From a virus, in IMG/VR virus record IMGVR_UViG_3300007722_000062, positions 1 to 33,046 of that record: DNA of 33,046 nt. One strand, given 5' to 3'. The position numbers and the translations under genes were made by a program. Each line of letters begins with the position of its first letter. The first letter of the stretch is position 1. The notes under the pieces were generated by a model. The model was given only the letters and a program-made list of their open reading frames with translations. It did not search any database and was not told where the DNA came from. This document shows, in pieces, positions 7,001 through 14,168 of the stretch.

Positions 7001-7367
7001 GCTAAACCGTATGTCGGACATTATGAGCCATGTGCAGGACAGCGTTGCCCAACGCGAAGTGGACATCAAGGAATACAAGGCTCAAGTGGACGCCTACGAT
7101 GCCGAAACCAAGCGCATAAGCGCCATGCAAAACAGTATGTCGCCCGAACAAGTCCAAGATATCGTTATGGGCACCATTCACGCAGCTATTGAAACTGGCG
7201 ATCTTTCCGGGGGTATGCCCCGGATGCCGGAAGCAAAAGAGCCGCGTGAGATGCCCTACGCGGGTGAAGGGCAGGAACCACAGGGTGGTATGGCCCCCGA
7301 AGCCCCCCAGATGGCTCCAGAAGCCCCCCAGATGGCTCCAGAAGCCCCCGAAGGAATGATGGCATGA
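4086..7367 (+). CDS. P22-like portal protein interrupted by an intein
   Basis: The 1093-residue precursor would form the 12-subunit portal ring at one capsid vertex. Residues 1-358 and 697-1093 form the portal, about 755 residues after splicing (P22 portal is 725). Portal features are the N-terminal LTINKLPQHVRQVTNDQRQN, FSVYMDPTIQDPTGSDAKWC, AKDAQRMYNYW just before the insertion and MLALAPKAPFIAYGGQFEGY just after it, then GTTGQYDASLGMQGNERSGK. The C-terminus is helical, then a Pro/Met-rich tail with 7-residue EAPQMAP repeats (21-bp direct repeat at 7299-7340). Residues 359-696 are an intein, listed separately. The gene ends in an ATGA overlap with the next. Confidence 0.92.
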   Translation: MADAAGMNMVGKVANIGSNPTKSSGDDDSKMATMRSRLQMAMAAYSDSREDELDDLRFMAGSPDNQWQWPADVLATRGSVQGQTINSRPCLTINKLPQHVRQVTNDQRQNRPSGKVIPADDAADVQVAEIFNGIVRHIEYMSDADVAYDTACDNQVTYGEGYIRLLTEYCNDETFDQDIRIKRVRNAFSVYMDPTIQDPTGSDAKWCFITEDILKTEYEEMFPDASPVSTLMAQGVGNESMAQWLAEDTIRIAEYFYCAHEPAVLHLYPDNQTAFSGTNRDKQLTASFGPPVRKRNVSRNKVMWMKTNGFDVLEEREWPGKWIPVVRVIGNEFEVEGRIYISGLVRNAKDAQRMYNYWCPLALDTPVPTPSGWAVMGDLVPGDTVFDEHGKPCLVKGLSPVFINRDCYRVAFDDGSTIVADGEHLWAVEARGARKATTWDWSDKTIPTRELVAGTHFIKMAAPLDCPQVELPLDPYFLGVWLGDGDTINPQITQGAVDIEPMRAVLKAKGLDVGAVRKSSTTFRFTVHGVRGRMAEMGLLGRKHIPAEYLRASREQRLELLRGLMDTDGSISANGQCSFTTVLDSLRGGMEELLRSLGLKAIALERAGLMQKFPSGQTYQCADSWQFSFSLPAGTQPFCLPRKQAGVGKRKAHPRRTQRFTISSIERVPSVPVRCIGVDTPTHLFLAGDAMVPTHNSQEAEMLALAPKAPFIAYGGQFEGYENQWKTANVNNWPYLEVNPDVTDGAGNVLPLPQRAQPPLPQTALIQAKMGAADDIKGTTGQYDASLGMQGNERSGKAILAREKQGDVGTYHYVDNLARAIRQLTRQIVDIIPKIYDTQRVARIIGIDNEVSMVKFNPAQPEPVKEVRDQDGAMVEKIYNPTVGTYDVMVTTGPGYMTKRQEALDAMSQILQTNPQLWSVAGDLFIKNMDWPGAQEIAARFKKILDPKVLSEGDQSPEMMQAHQQIEAMTQELNRMSDIMSHVQDSVAQREVDIKEYKAQVDAYDAETKRISAMQNSMSPEQVQDIVMGTIHAAIETGDLSGGMPRMPEAKEPREMPYAGEGQEPQGGMAPEAPQMAPEAPQMAPEAPEGMMA
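5160..6173 (+). other. intein with LAGLIDADG homing endonuclease inside the portal
   Basis: A 338-residue intein, portal residues 359-696. It starts at Cys359 (CPLALDTPVPTPSGWAVMGD). A block-B-like segment, DDGSTIVADGEHLW, contains His424. Two LAGLIDADG-like helices follow: FLGVWLGDGD with Asp484 and LLRGLMDTDG with Asp568. The C-terminal splice block is RCIGVDTPTHLFLAGDAMVP ending His695-Asn696, with Ser697 as the +1 residue. All splicing residues and both nuclease acids are present, so it looks active in splicing and homing. Unusual: Pro directly follows Cys359, giving one residue more than the commoner CLALDTP start. Confidence 0.9.
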
Positions 7368-7726
7368 CTTGCGCTGACTTTGTAGGGGCCCTGTTCCTCG
7401 CCCGCGACGTGACGCACAGCACGCATTTGAACACGCGCAGCTATGCCAAGCATAAGGCTTTGCAGAAATTTTATGAAAATATCATTGATCTAACCGACAA
7501 TTTTGCTGAAGCTTATCAAGGCAAATACGGTCTGATTGGGCCCATCTCGCTTATGACCGCCAAAAAGACCACCAACGTCGTTGAGTTCCTTGAAGGTCAA
7601 GTGGACGAATTGACGGCGATGCGGTATAAAGTCGTCGATAAGGAGTGTACACCGCTCCAGAACATCATCGATGAGATTTTCGGGCTGTATTACTCTACCC
7701 TCTACAAGCTGAAATTTTTGGCGTAA
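7364..7726 (+). CDS. DUF5856-like phage protein
   Basis: A 120-residue protein beginning MTCADFVGALFLARDVTHST, with LNTRSYAKHKALQKFYENI, DLTDNFAEAYQGKYGLIGP and a C-terminal IFGLYYSTLYKLKFLA. Its all-helical look with spaced His/Glu/Asp recalls DUF5856, which I remember as a phage family with a ferritin/Dps-like appearance; this comes from memory. It begins within the ATGA that ends the portal gene, so translation is probably coupled. Function in the phage is unknown. Confidence 0.7.
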   Translation: MTCADFVGALFLARDVTHSTHLNTRSYAKHKALQKFYENIIDLTDNFAEAYQGKYGLIGPISLMTAKKTTNVVEFLEGQVDELTAMRYKVVDKECTPLQNIIDEIFGLYYSTLYKLKFLA

Positions 7727-7735
7727 GGATTGGCC

Positions 7736-8041
7736 ATGGAACTTTTGAACCCCCTAAGCAAAGCTGACTATCCTGCTTACAGCGTCGCGTACACTGGTAC
7801 GGCGGGCAACACGACCGCATGGCCTCCCGGCGCGCAAGGTGTTGTGGTGTGGTCTGACCAGGCTTGCTATATCGAAGTCGGCGTCGGCGCTGTCGCTACG
7901 ACCGCCAGCACGCCAATTCCGCCATTTACGCCAATTCCTTTTGCGCTGACTGTCAACACCAACGGTTCACCGTGGCGCGTCAGCGCGATCCAAGTGTCAA
8001 CCGGCGGAACTGTGTATTGCAAGCCGCTTAACAAGAACTGA
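7736..8041 (+). CDS. small beta-rich phage protein, unknown function
   Basis: 101 residues from ATG 7736 (AAGGA 6 nt upstream, preferred over TTG at 7730). Contains NTTAWPPGAQGVVVWSDQ, AYIEVGVG-like strands and a C-terminal PWRVSAIQVSTGGTVYCKPL. Predicted beta-rich, no signal peptide or TM segment. Its position between portal and scaffold suggests a minor structural or decoration-type protein, which is only inferred. Confidence 0.6.
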   Translation: MELLNPLSKADYPAYSVAYTGTAGNTTAWPPGAQGVVVWSDQACYIEVGVGAVATTASTPIPPFTPIPFALTVNTNGSPWRVSAIQVSTGGTVYCKPLNKN

Positions 8042-8044
8042 CCC

Positions 8045-8354
8045 ATGAGTTTTGGTGTCGCCCTACGTAATAGTGTTGCCCTTGGTTTGGGGGGGCAGTA
8101 TTGCGTTGTTTTCTGGTTACGGCCCGGATCAAGCGCAGAGCAATCTTAAAACGGAAAACGGCAACAATCTCGTCCAAGAGATCGAGCAGGTGTTCCCCGG
8201 TCTTGTCCAAGATGCCGCGCACCCGACCAAAGACGGCATCTGCCACAAGGTGCTCAAGGCCAGCGTATTGGTGCCGATCCTGACCAAAGCCTTGCAAGAG
8301 GCGAACACCAAGATCGACGCTCTTACCGCCCGCGTGGCCAAACTTGAAAAGTAA
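8045..8354 (+). pseudogene. phage gene split by a frameshift at a 7-G run
   Basis: An ATG at 8045 opens a frame reading MSFGVALRNSVALGLGG, which then meets seven G residues (8089-8095) and runs to an early TAA. The next frame, lacking a good start, is open through the same place and continues GSIALFSGYGPDQAQSNLKT and on to VLVPILTKALQEANTKIDAL, ending at 8354. Deleting one G or a +1 ribosomal shift would join them into about 103 residues with a C-terminal coiled coil (TKIDALTARVAKLEK). It could be a sequencing or assembly homopolymer error, a recent mutation, or programmed frameshifting. Function unknown. Confidence 0.55.
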
Positions 8355-8379
8355 GCGCGCCGTTTGATATTTGTTTGAC

Positions 8380-8408
8380 TTGCCAGTTTGCAACAAGCCT
8401 TGTATTCT
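8380..8408 (+). promoter_or_regulatory. candidate promoter before scaffold/coat genes
   Basis: TTGCCA (8380-8385), a 17-nt spacer, then TATTCT (8403-8408), in the only sizeable gap between portal and coat genes. The match to sigma70 is moderate. An independent promoter here would suit the high demand for scaffold and coat protein. Confidence 0.4.
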
Positions 8409-8422
8409 GGCCTATGACCGTA

Positions 8423-8439
8423 CCGGCGAGGCTCACCGG
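8423..8439 (+). promoter_or_regulatory. small inverted repeat in the scaffold leader
   Basis: CCGGCGAG-G-CTCACCGG, complementary except for one C/A pair, lies 20 nt before the ATG at 8460, just ahead of the AGGGG ribosome-binding site. It could be a dyad protein site or a short RNA hairpin in the leader. Confidence 0.4.
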
Positions 8440-8459
8440 GAACTCCATAGGGGTTATAC

Positions 8460-9248
8460 ATGGACGAGAATGTCCCAAACGAAGCGGATGCCTCCGCGCC
8501 GGAACTGGAAGCCACGGCAGCAATCCAGCCCGCAGAAAACACGACGCCGGATGAGCAGCCTGTTGAGCAGGAACCGTCCAAGACTTTCACCCAGGAAGAA
8601 CTGGACGCCATTGTCAGCAAGAGGCTCGCAAGAGAGCAACGTAAGTGGGAGCGCGAACAGTCCCAACGCACTGCGGAAGTGCAGGCCCGGCAAGTGCCGG
8701 TCGCCGGCATTACCCCAGAGCAGTTTGAGACTTACGAGGATTACGCCGATGCTTTGGCAGAGCGTAAGGCCGAGGAGTTGCTGGCACGCCGCGACGCGGA
8801 ACGCCAGCAAAGCGCGATGCTTGCGTCCTATCATGAACGTGAAGAAGCAGCGCGGGACAAATACGATGACTTCGAGCAGGTCGCGTACAATCCCGAACTC
8901 TCAATCACCGAAACGATGGCGCGAGCAATCCAAGCTTCTGATATTGGCCCCGATGTGGTCTACCACCTCGGTGCCAACCCGAAAGAAGCAAGCCGCATTG
9001 CGCGGTTGGAACCTATCTTGCAGGCTCGGGAAATAGGAATGATCGAGGTGCGGCTTGGGTCCGCGCCTTTGTCGAAAAAAACTTCCAACGCCCCGGCACC
9101 GATTGCTCCTGTTACGGCCCGTTCCAACGGAACGCCGCGTTATGACACCACCGACCCTCGTTCGACCAAGTCGATGAGTACGTCAGAATGGATCGAAGCG
9201 GAGCGGCTACGGCAGATCAAAAAGTTCGAGGCACAACGCAACCGCTAA
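8460..9248 (+). CDS. scaffolding protein
   Basis: A 262-residue, highly charged, mostly helical protein directly before the coat gene. It has an acidic N-terminus (about 1-45), then FTQEELDAIVSKRLAREQRK, a heptad-rich segment typical of phage scaffolds, a long Glu/Arg/Ala coiled-coil-like region, and a C-terminus with the basic RLRQIKKFEAQRNR. Scaffolds bind coat subunits through a basic C-terminal helix-turn-helix and leave the procapsid before or during packaging. AGGGG lies 6-7 nt upstream. Identification is from composition, motif and position. Confidence 0.85.
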   Translation: MDENVPNEADASAPELEATAAIQPAENTTPDEQPVEQEPSKTFTQEELDAIVSKRLAREQRKWEREQSQRTAEVQARQVPVAGITPEQFETYEDYADALAERKAEELLARRDAERQQSAMLASYHEREEAARDKYDDFEQVAYNPELSITETMARAIQASDIGPDVVYHLGANPKEASRIARLEPILQAREIGMIEVRLGSAPLSKKTSNAPAPIAPVTARSNGTPRYDTTDPRSTKSMSTSEWIEAERLRQIKKFEAQRNR

Positions 9249-9262
9249 CTTAGGAAACCCCT

Positions 9263-10471
9263 ATGGCTAACTCAATTCTTACTATTGACATGATCACCCG
9301 CAAGGCTCTCGAAATTCTTGAGAACAACCTTGTGCTTACCCGCAACGTCAACCGCCAGTACGACGACAGCTTTGCTGTTGAAGGCGCCAAGATCGGTTCG
9401 ACGCTGCGCATCCGTCTGCCTGACCGCGCTCTCGTCACCGACGGCGCTGCCCTTCAGGTTCAGGACGACAACGAGCAGTTTACGACCCTGACCGTTGCCA
9501 ACCAGAAGCACATCGGCATCACTTTCACGTCCGCTGAATTGACCATGCAGCTTGACGACTTTGCAGACCGCGTACTCAAGCCTCGTATCTCGCAGCTTGC
9601 TTCGAGCATCGACGCCGACGTTGCCAACGCGTTCCTGTCCGTCGGTAACACTGTGGGCACGCCGGGCAGCACGCCAGCCACTTCGCTTGTTCTTCTTCAG
9701 GCGCAGCAGAAGCTGAACGAAAACGCCGCCGTAATGTCGCCACGCTACGCGACGGTCAACCCAGCCGCGAACGCTGGTTTGGTCGAAGGCTTGAAAGGCC
9801 TGTTCAGCCCGACCGACACCATCAGCAAGCAGTTCAAGAACGGCATGATGGGCACCGGCGTGTTGGGCTACGAAGAAATCAATATGTCGCAGTCCATCAA
9901 GCAGTTCACCACTGGTTCGCGTACAGCAACTGGCGGCACAACCTCGGCGGCTATTATTGCTGAAGGTGCAACCACCATTGCTATTACCGGCGCCGGCGCT
10001 TCGGCTACGGTCAAGATTGGCGACGTATTTACCGTTGCTGATTGCTTTGCGGTTAACCCGCAGACCCGCGAAAGCACTGGTTCGCTGTTCCAGTTTGTTG
10101 CTGGCGCGGACGTCACTCTTAGCGGTGCTGGCGCGGGTAACATCACGGTTACGCCGATCTACTCGGCTGACCACGCGCTCGCTACCGTTAACACGCTGCC
10201 TGGCAACGCCAAAGCAATCGTGTTCGTCGGCGCTGCGTCCACCCAGTACGCTCAGAACCTCATCTACCACAAGGACGCTATCACCTTTGCGACCGCCGAC
10301 CTTCTGCTTCCCCAGGGCGTAGATATGGCTTCGCGTCAGGTGCATAATGGCATCAGCCTGCGCGTTGTTCGTCAGTACGACATCAACAACGACCGTATGC
10401 CTTGCCGTATCGACGTTCTTTACGGGTTCAGCACCATTCGCCCACAGATGGCCGTTCGGATGTGGGGCTAA
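9263..10471 (+). CDS. major capsid (coat) protein, P22 gp5-like
   Basis: A 402-residue coat subunit (P22 gp5 is 430). The N-terminus MANSILTIDMITRKALEILE and NNLVLTRNVNRQYDDSF match the P22-type coat pattern, as do IGSTLRIRLPDRALV, IGITFTSAELTMQLDDF and the C-terminal FSTIRPQMAVRMWG. A Gly/Ala/Thr-rich region around 225-300 would correspond to an inserted beta domain. AGGA precedes the ATG. A strong terminator follows the stop, so coat transcription seems to be ended or attenuated here. Confidence 0.9.
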   Translation: MANSILTIDMITRKALEILENNLVLTRNVNRQYDDSFAVEGAKIGSTLRIRLPDRALVTDGAALQVQDDNEQFTTLTVANQKHIGITFTSAELTMQLDDFADRVLKPRISQLASSIDADVANAFLSVGNTVGTPGSTPATSLVLLQAQQKLNENAAVMSPRYATVNPAANAGLVEGLKGLFSPTDTISKQFKNGMMGTGVLGYEEINMSQSIKQFTTGSRTATGGTTSAAIIAEGATTIAITGAGASATVKIGDVFTVADCFAVNPQTRESTGSLFQFVAGADVTLSGAGAGNITVTPIYSADHALATVNTLPGNAKAIVFVGAASTQYAQNLIYHKDAITFATADLLLPQGVDMASRQVHNGISLRVVRQYDINNDRMPCRIDVLYGFSTIRPQMAVRMWG

Positions 10472-10479
10472 CCTAACCC

Positions 10480-10509
10480 GGCCCCCGGTTCGCCGGGGGC
10501 CACATTTTT
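10480..10509 (+). terminator. Rho-independent terminator after the coat gene
   Basis: A perfect 9-bp stem GGCCCCCGG/CCGGGGGCC closed by a TTCG tetraloop (10489-10492), followed by ACATTTTT. It starts 9 nt after the coat stop codon. Stem strength is high but the T-tract is offset by three bases, so partial read-through into the tail genes is plausible. Confidence 0.85.
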
Positions 10510-10520
10510 ACGAGGATTTT

Positions 10521-10697
10521 ATGGCGGTCATCTACCTAGTCCACGACGTTCACGGCGCAAAAGTTGCTATTTCGGAAGCAGAGGCAGTGTGCGATGAAGA
10601 AATTGGCTGGGAACGCTATAACCCTAGCGACAACGCAGCGCCTGCGGTAAACGAGATGCAGGCGCGCAAAAGCCGCCGCCGCGCAACGCAGGAATAA
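10521..10697 (+). CDS. small hypothetical protein, 58 aa
   Basis: ATG 10521 has GAGGA 5-6 nt upstream and lies just after the coat terminator. The protein begins MAVIYLVHDVHGAKVAISEA and ends with the basic RKSRRRATQE. No domain recognised. Its place between coat and head-completion protein suggests a small virion or assembly factor. Upstream in-frame codons run through the terminator and are not used. Confidence 0.65.
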   Translation: MAVIYLVHDVHGAKVAISEAEAVCDEEIGWERYNPSDNAAPAVNEMQARKSRRRATQE

Positions 10698-10703
10698 CCC
10701 GCT

Positions 10704-11414
10704 ATGACGACTGCTGGCGACATCATCAACGGCTCACTCAGGCTTTTGGGTGTGCTGGCCGAAGGCGAAGTGCCGTCAGCCGAAACGTCGCAAGACGCGC
10801 TGAACGCCATGAATCAGATGATTGATAGCTGGAACACCGAACGACTGTCGGTGTTTTCCACGCAAGACCAGGTATTTACTTGGCCCGCAGGTGTGCTGTC
10901 GCGGACGATGGGGCCAAGCGGCGACTTTGTTGGCAACCGTCCTGTGTTGCTGGACGACAGCACCTATTTCCGCGACGCCGGCACAGGCATCAGCTACGGC
11001 ATCAAGTTCATCAACCAGCAGCAATACGACGGCATCGCCGTCAAGACGGTCACATCGACCTTTCCGCAGGTCATTTTTATCAACATGACGTTTCCCGACA
11101 TCGAAATGTTTGTCTACCCGCGCCCGACACGCGATCTGGAATGGCACTTCATTTCCGTTGAGGAACTGACTCAGCCCGCCAATCTGGCTACTGTGTTGGC
11201 GTTTCCCCCCGGCTACCTTCGCGCGTTCCGCTACAATCTGGCGTCCGAAATGGCGCCGGAGTTTGGTGTCGCGCCATCGGCACAAGTCATGCGCATCGCC
11301 ATGACCAGCAAGCGTAACCTGAAGCGCATCAACAACCCCGGCGACGTTATGGCAATGCCGTATAGTCTTATGGCTTCGCGCCAGCGGTTTAACATCTACG
11401 CGGGTAATTACTGA
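10704..11414 (+). CDS. P22 gp4-like tail accessory / head-completion protein
   Basis: A 236-residue protein expected to bind below the portal ring as the first tail-machine adaptor, stopping DNA leakage. Typical features are the N-terminal helix GDIINGSLRLLGVLAEGE, QDALNAMNQMIDSWNTERLS, FTWPAGV and the C-terminal FPPGYLRAFRYNLASEMAPE. It is longer than P22 gp4 (166 residues), as in many relatives. Its TGA overlaps the next ATG. Confidence 0.85.
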   Translation: MTTAGDIINGSLRLLGVLAEGEVPSAETSQDALNAMNQMIDSWNTERLSVFSTQDQVFTWPAGVLSRTMGPSGDFVGNRPVLLDDSTYFRDAGTGISYGIKFINQQQYDGIAVKTVTSTFPQVIFINMTFPDIEMFVYPRPTRDLEWHFISVEELTQPANLATVLAFPPGYLRAFRYNLASEMAPEFGVAPSAQVMRIAMTSKRNLKRINNPGDVMAMPYSLMASRQRFNIYAGNY

Positions 11415-12844
11415 TGCAAACGCCGATCCTTGGGTCGGCGTATGTCGCGCGCAGCGTCAACGCCGCCGACAACCGCATGGTCAACCTTTTCCCCGAAGTC
11501 GTGCCTGAAGGCGGCAAAATGCCTGCGTTTTTGCAACGCGCGCCGGGGCTGGCGTTGTTGGTCACGCTTGGCACCGGCCCTATCCGGGGGATGTGGCAAT
11601 ACGGCGTTTACGGCTACGCCGTGTCGGGCAACACGCTTTACCAGATTGATAGCAATTGGGTTGGCACCGCCAAAGGCACTGTAGCGGGTACAGGGCCGGT
11701 TAGCATGGCCGACAACGGAATCCAGCTATTCATCGCGGCCAATCCGCAAGGATACATCTACAACGCCAACACCGACGTGTTTCAGCAGATCACTGACCCT
11801 GACTTTCCCGGCGCGGGCACGGTCGGCTATATCGACGGCTATTTTACCTTCAACGAACCTAACAGCCAAAAGATTTGGGTGACGTCGCTCCTTGACGGCA
11901 CTAGCGTTGACCCGCTGGAGTTTGCCAGCGCCGAAGGCAACCCCGACGATGTCGTGGCGGTCTTTGTCGATCACCGTGAGGTTTGGGTGTACGGCACGAA
12001 CTCGGCCGAAGTTTGGTATAACGCAGGCACGCTCGACTTCCCGCTGGCGCGCATCCAAGGCGCGTTTAACGAACTAGGCTGTGCGGCGCCCTACAGCATC
12101 GCCAAGATGGATAACCAGATTTACTGGCTGGGCAAAGACGCTCGTGGGCAGGGCATGGTATTCCGCGCTGCGGGCTACATCGGGCAACGCGTCTCGACGC
12201 ACGCTATCGAATGGCAGATGCAGGAATACGCCGACCTTGAGGACGCGGTGGGCTACACCTACCAGCAAGACGGCCACAGCTTTTACGTGCTGAACTTCCC
12301 TAGCGCTAACACGACTTGGGTGTTTGATGTCGCGACCGGCGCGTGGCATGAGCGCGCTTCGTTTTCTAACGGTCAGCTTAACCGCCACCGCGGCAACTCG
12401 CAGATGTTTTTCAACGTGACGAACGTGGTTGGCGACTATGAGAACGGCAAGATTTACGCTTTTGACCTGAACGTCTACGCCGACGACGGCCAACCTCAGA
12501 AGTGGCTGCGGTCGTGGCGGGCATTGCCGACGGGCGCCAACAACCTGACGCGCACAATCCAACACGCCATGCAGCTAGACTGCGAGACGGGCGTCGGCTT
12601 GAACTTAGGCCAAGGCGCAGACCCGCAAGTCATGCTACGCTTTTCTGACGACGCAGGGCATACCTGGTCAAACGAACATTGGAAGTCGATGGGCGCGTTG
12701 GGCCAGTTTAACAAACGCACCATCTGGCGACGCCTTGGCGCGACTATGAAGATACGCGACCGCGTGTACGAAATCTCCGGCACTGACCCCGTGCGCATCT
12801 ACATCATGGGTGCTGAACTGATCCTAAGCGGGACGCGGGCCTGA
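11414..12844 (+). CDS. P22 gp10-like packaged-DNA stabilisation protein
   Basis: 476 residues, almost the length of P22 gp10 (472), the tail-hub factor that binds gp4 and the tailspike. Motifs include DNRMVNLFPEVVPEGGK at about 20-36, APGLALLVTLGTGPIRGMW, and the beta-propeller-like repeats ADNGIQLFIAANPQGYIYNA, DHREVWVYGTNSAEVWYNAG and QDGHSFYVLNFPSANTTWVF. It is the second gene of a gp4-gp10-tail run with one-base overlaps on both sides. Confidence 0.88.
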   Translation: MQTPILGSAYVARSVNAADNRMVNLFPEVVPEGGKMPAFLQRAPGLALLVTLGTGPIRGMWQYGVYGYAVSGNTLYQIDSNWVGTAKGTVAGTGPVSMADNGIQLFIAANPQGYIYNANTDVFQQITDPDFPGAGTVGYIDGYFTFNEPNSQKIWVTSLLDGTSVDPLEFASAEGNPDDVVAVFVDHREVWVYGTNSAEVWYNAGTLDFPLARIQGAFNELGCAAPYSIAKMDNQIYWLGKDARGQGMVFRAAGYIGQRVSTHAIEWQMQEYADLEDAVGYTYQQDGHSFYVLNFPSANTTWVFDVATGAWHERASFSNGQLNRHRGNSQMFFNVTNVVGDYENGKIYAFDLNVYADDGQPQKWLRSWRALPTGANNLTRTIQHAMQLDCETGVGLNLGQGADPQVMLRFSDDAGHTWSNEHWKSMGALGQFNKRTIWRRLGATMKIRDRVYEISGTDPVRIYIMGAELILSGTRA

Positions 12845-14094
12845 TGGCCACGCCTATCAACCCTACACAGATCACGCCGCCCCGCGTCCCGTTTATCGAC
12901 GAACGCAGCGGCTCAATCAGCCGTGAATGGTATCGGTTCTTTCTGTCGCTGCTGACGGCGACGCAGGCTAACCAGCAAGAAGTTGGACCATCACCCGACG
13001 CTAACTCGCTGATGGCCACTTACGACGCTATGCTGGCGTTGCTGGCGCAGGAAACGCAGACAAACACGTCTGATCTGACCGCGTCACTGCAACAGCAGAT
13101 CAATGATGTGTTTACCGCAACCGCCATAACGCCGCTGGCGTCAAATGGCACTGTAACCAGTGTTGATGCATCTGGCGGTTCAACTGGCTTGCTGTTTACT
13201 GGCGGCCCGATTACGACCAGCGGAACGCTTACTCTTAGCGGCACGTTGAACGTCGCCAACGGAGGCACAGGTCAGACCAGCTATACCAACGGGCAGTTGC
13301 TAATCGGCAACACTACCGGCAACACACTGACCAAGGCTACGTTGACGGCAGGCACCGCTATAAGCATCTCTAACGGCGCTGGCTCGATTACGGTCACAAA
13401 CACAGCCCCTGATCAGATTGTCTCATTAACGGGTGCCGGAACGACTGTTGTCACCGGAACCTACCCCAGTTTTACAATTACCTCGAACGACGCATTTGTC
13501 GGCACCGTCACTAGCGTGTCCGGCACCGGAACCGTCAACGGCATCACGCTGACTGGAACTGTCACCAGCAGCGGTTCGCTGACGCTGGGCGGCACTCTTT
13601 CCGGCGTGAGCCTTACCAGCCAAGTCTCTGGGACGCTGCCGGTCGGTAATGGCGGCACAGGCGCGACCACGCTGACAGGCTACGTCAAGGGCAACGGCAC
13701 GTCGGCCTTTACGGCGTCAGCTACCATCCCCGCCAGCGACGTTACTGGCTTGGCGACGGTGGCCACGTCAGGGTCGTTTGCGGATTTGACCAACAAGCCC
13801 GGAATTCAGTCTAACCGCCAGAATGTTGTTGCTGGATCAATAACGCTCGGTTCAGCAAGCAACGGCACAAACGTGCTGATCGTTACGTCAGGGATTACGA
13901 TCACGTTCCCTTCGTCTGGTTATGCCAGCGGCCAAGGCGTGGCGGTCAGCAATGTCAGCGGCGGCAACGTCACGCTGTCCACGCCTGGCGGTTCTGACTT
14001 TGGCGCAACGCTGCCAAACAACGGAACGTTCTTTGCGTTCTGCGACGGTGGTGGGTTCTGGCGTCAGTACTGCTACTCCACCAGCCGGTTGTGA
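12844..14094 (+). CDS. tail fibre / collar-type protein with Gly-Thr repeats
   Basis: 416 residues. The N-terminus (MATPINPTQITPP, then SGSISREWYRFFLSLL, with a helical segment to about residue 95) probably anchors to the tail. The rest is Gly/Thr/Ser beta-repeat sequence: GTVTSV occurs twice, with TLTLSGTLNVANGGTGQTSY, VGNGGTGATTLTGYV and an ADLTNKPG element. The C-terminal TFFAFCDGGGFWRQYCYSTS resembles the end of phage fibre proteins. Probably trimeric and host- or tailspike-facing, but its exact place in the tail is not deducible. Confidence 0.75.
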   Translation: MATPINPTQITPPRVPFIDERSGSISREWYRFFLSLLTATQANQQEVGPSPDANSLMATYDAMLALLAQETQTNTSDLTASLQQQINDVFTATAITPLASNGTVTSVDASGGSTGLLFTGGPITTSGTLTLSGTLNVANGGTGQTSYTNGQLLIGNTTGNTLTKATLTAGTAISISNGAGSITVTNTAPDQIVSLTGAGTTVVTGTYPSFTITSNDAFVGTVTSVSGTGTVNGITLTGTVTSSGSLTLGGTLSGVSLTSQVSGTLPVGNGGTGATTLTGYVKGNGTSAFTASATIPASDVTGLATVATSGSFADLTNKPGIQSNRQNVVAGSITLGSASNGTNVLIVTSGITITFPSSGYASGQGVAVSNVSGGNVTLSTPGGSDFGATLPNNGTFFAFCDGGGFWRQYCYSTSRL

Positions 14095-14101
14095 TCGGCA
14101 A

Positions 14102-14130
14102 TTTACAAAAATGCCTTTGTCGCCTATTAT
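14102..14130 (+). promoter_or_regulatory. sigma70-like promoter upstream of the tailspike gene
   Basis: TTTACA (14102-14107), a spacer of exactly 17 nt, then TATTAT (14125-14130): each box matches consensus at 5 of 6. It lies in the 74-nt gap after the fibre stop and 38 nt before the tailspike ATG, which has AAGGA as its ribosome-binding site. Confidence 0.6.
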
Positions 14131-14168
14131 CGCGCTACGCGCCGGCCCGCAAAACAGAAGGATTGGTA

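Noticed and set aside
9272-10345. Long minus-strand ORF (357 codons) opposite the coat gene
   Set aside because: Mirror of high-GC codon usage on the other strand; no start signal and no domain, while the coat gene is certain.
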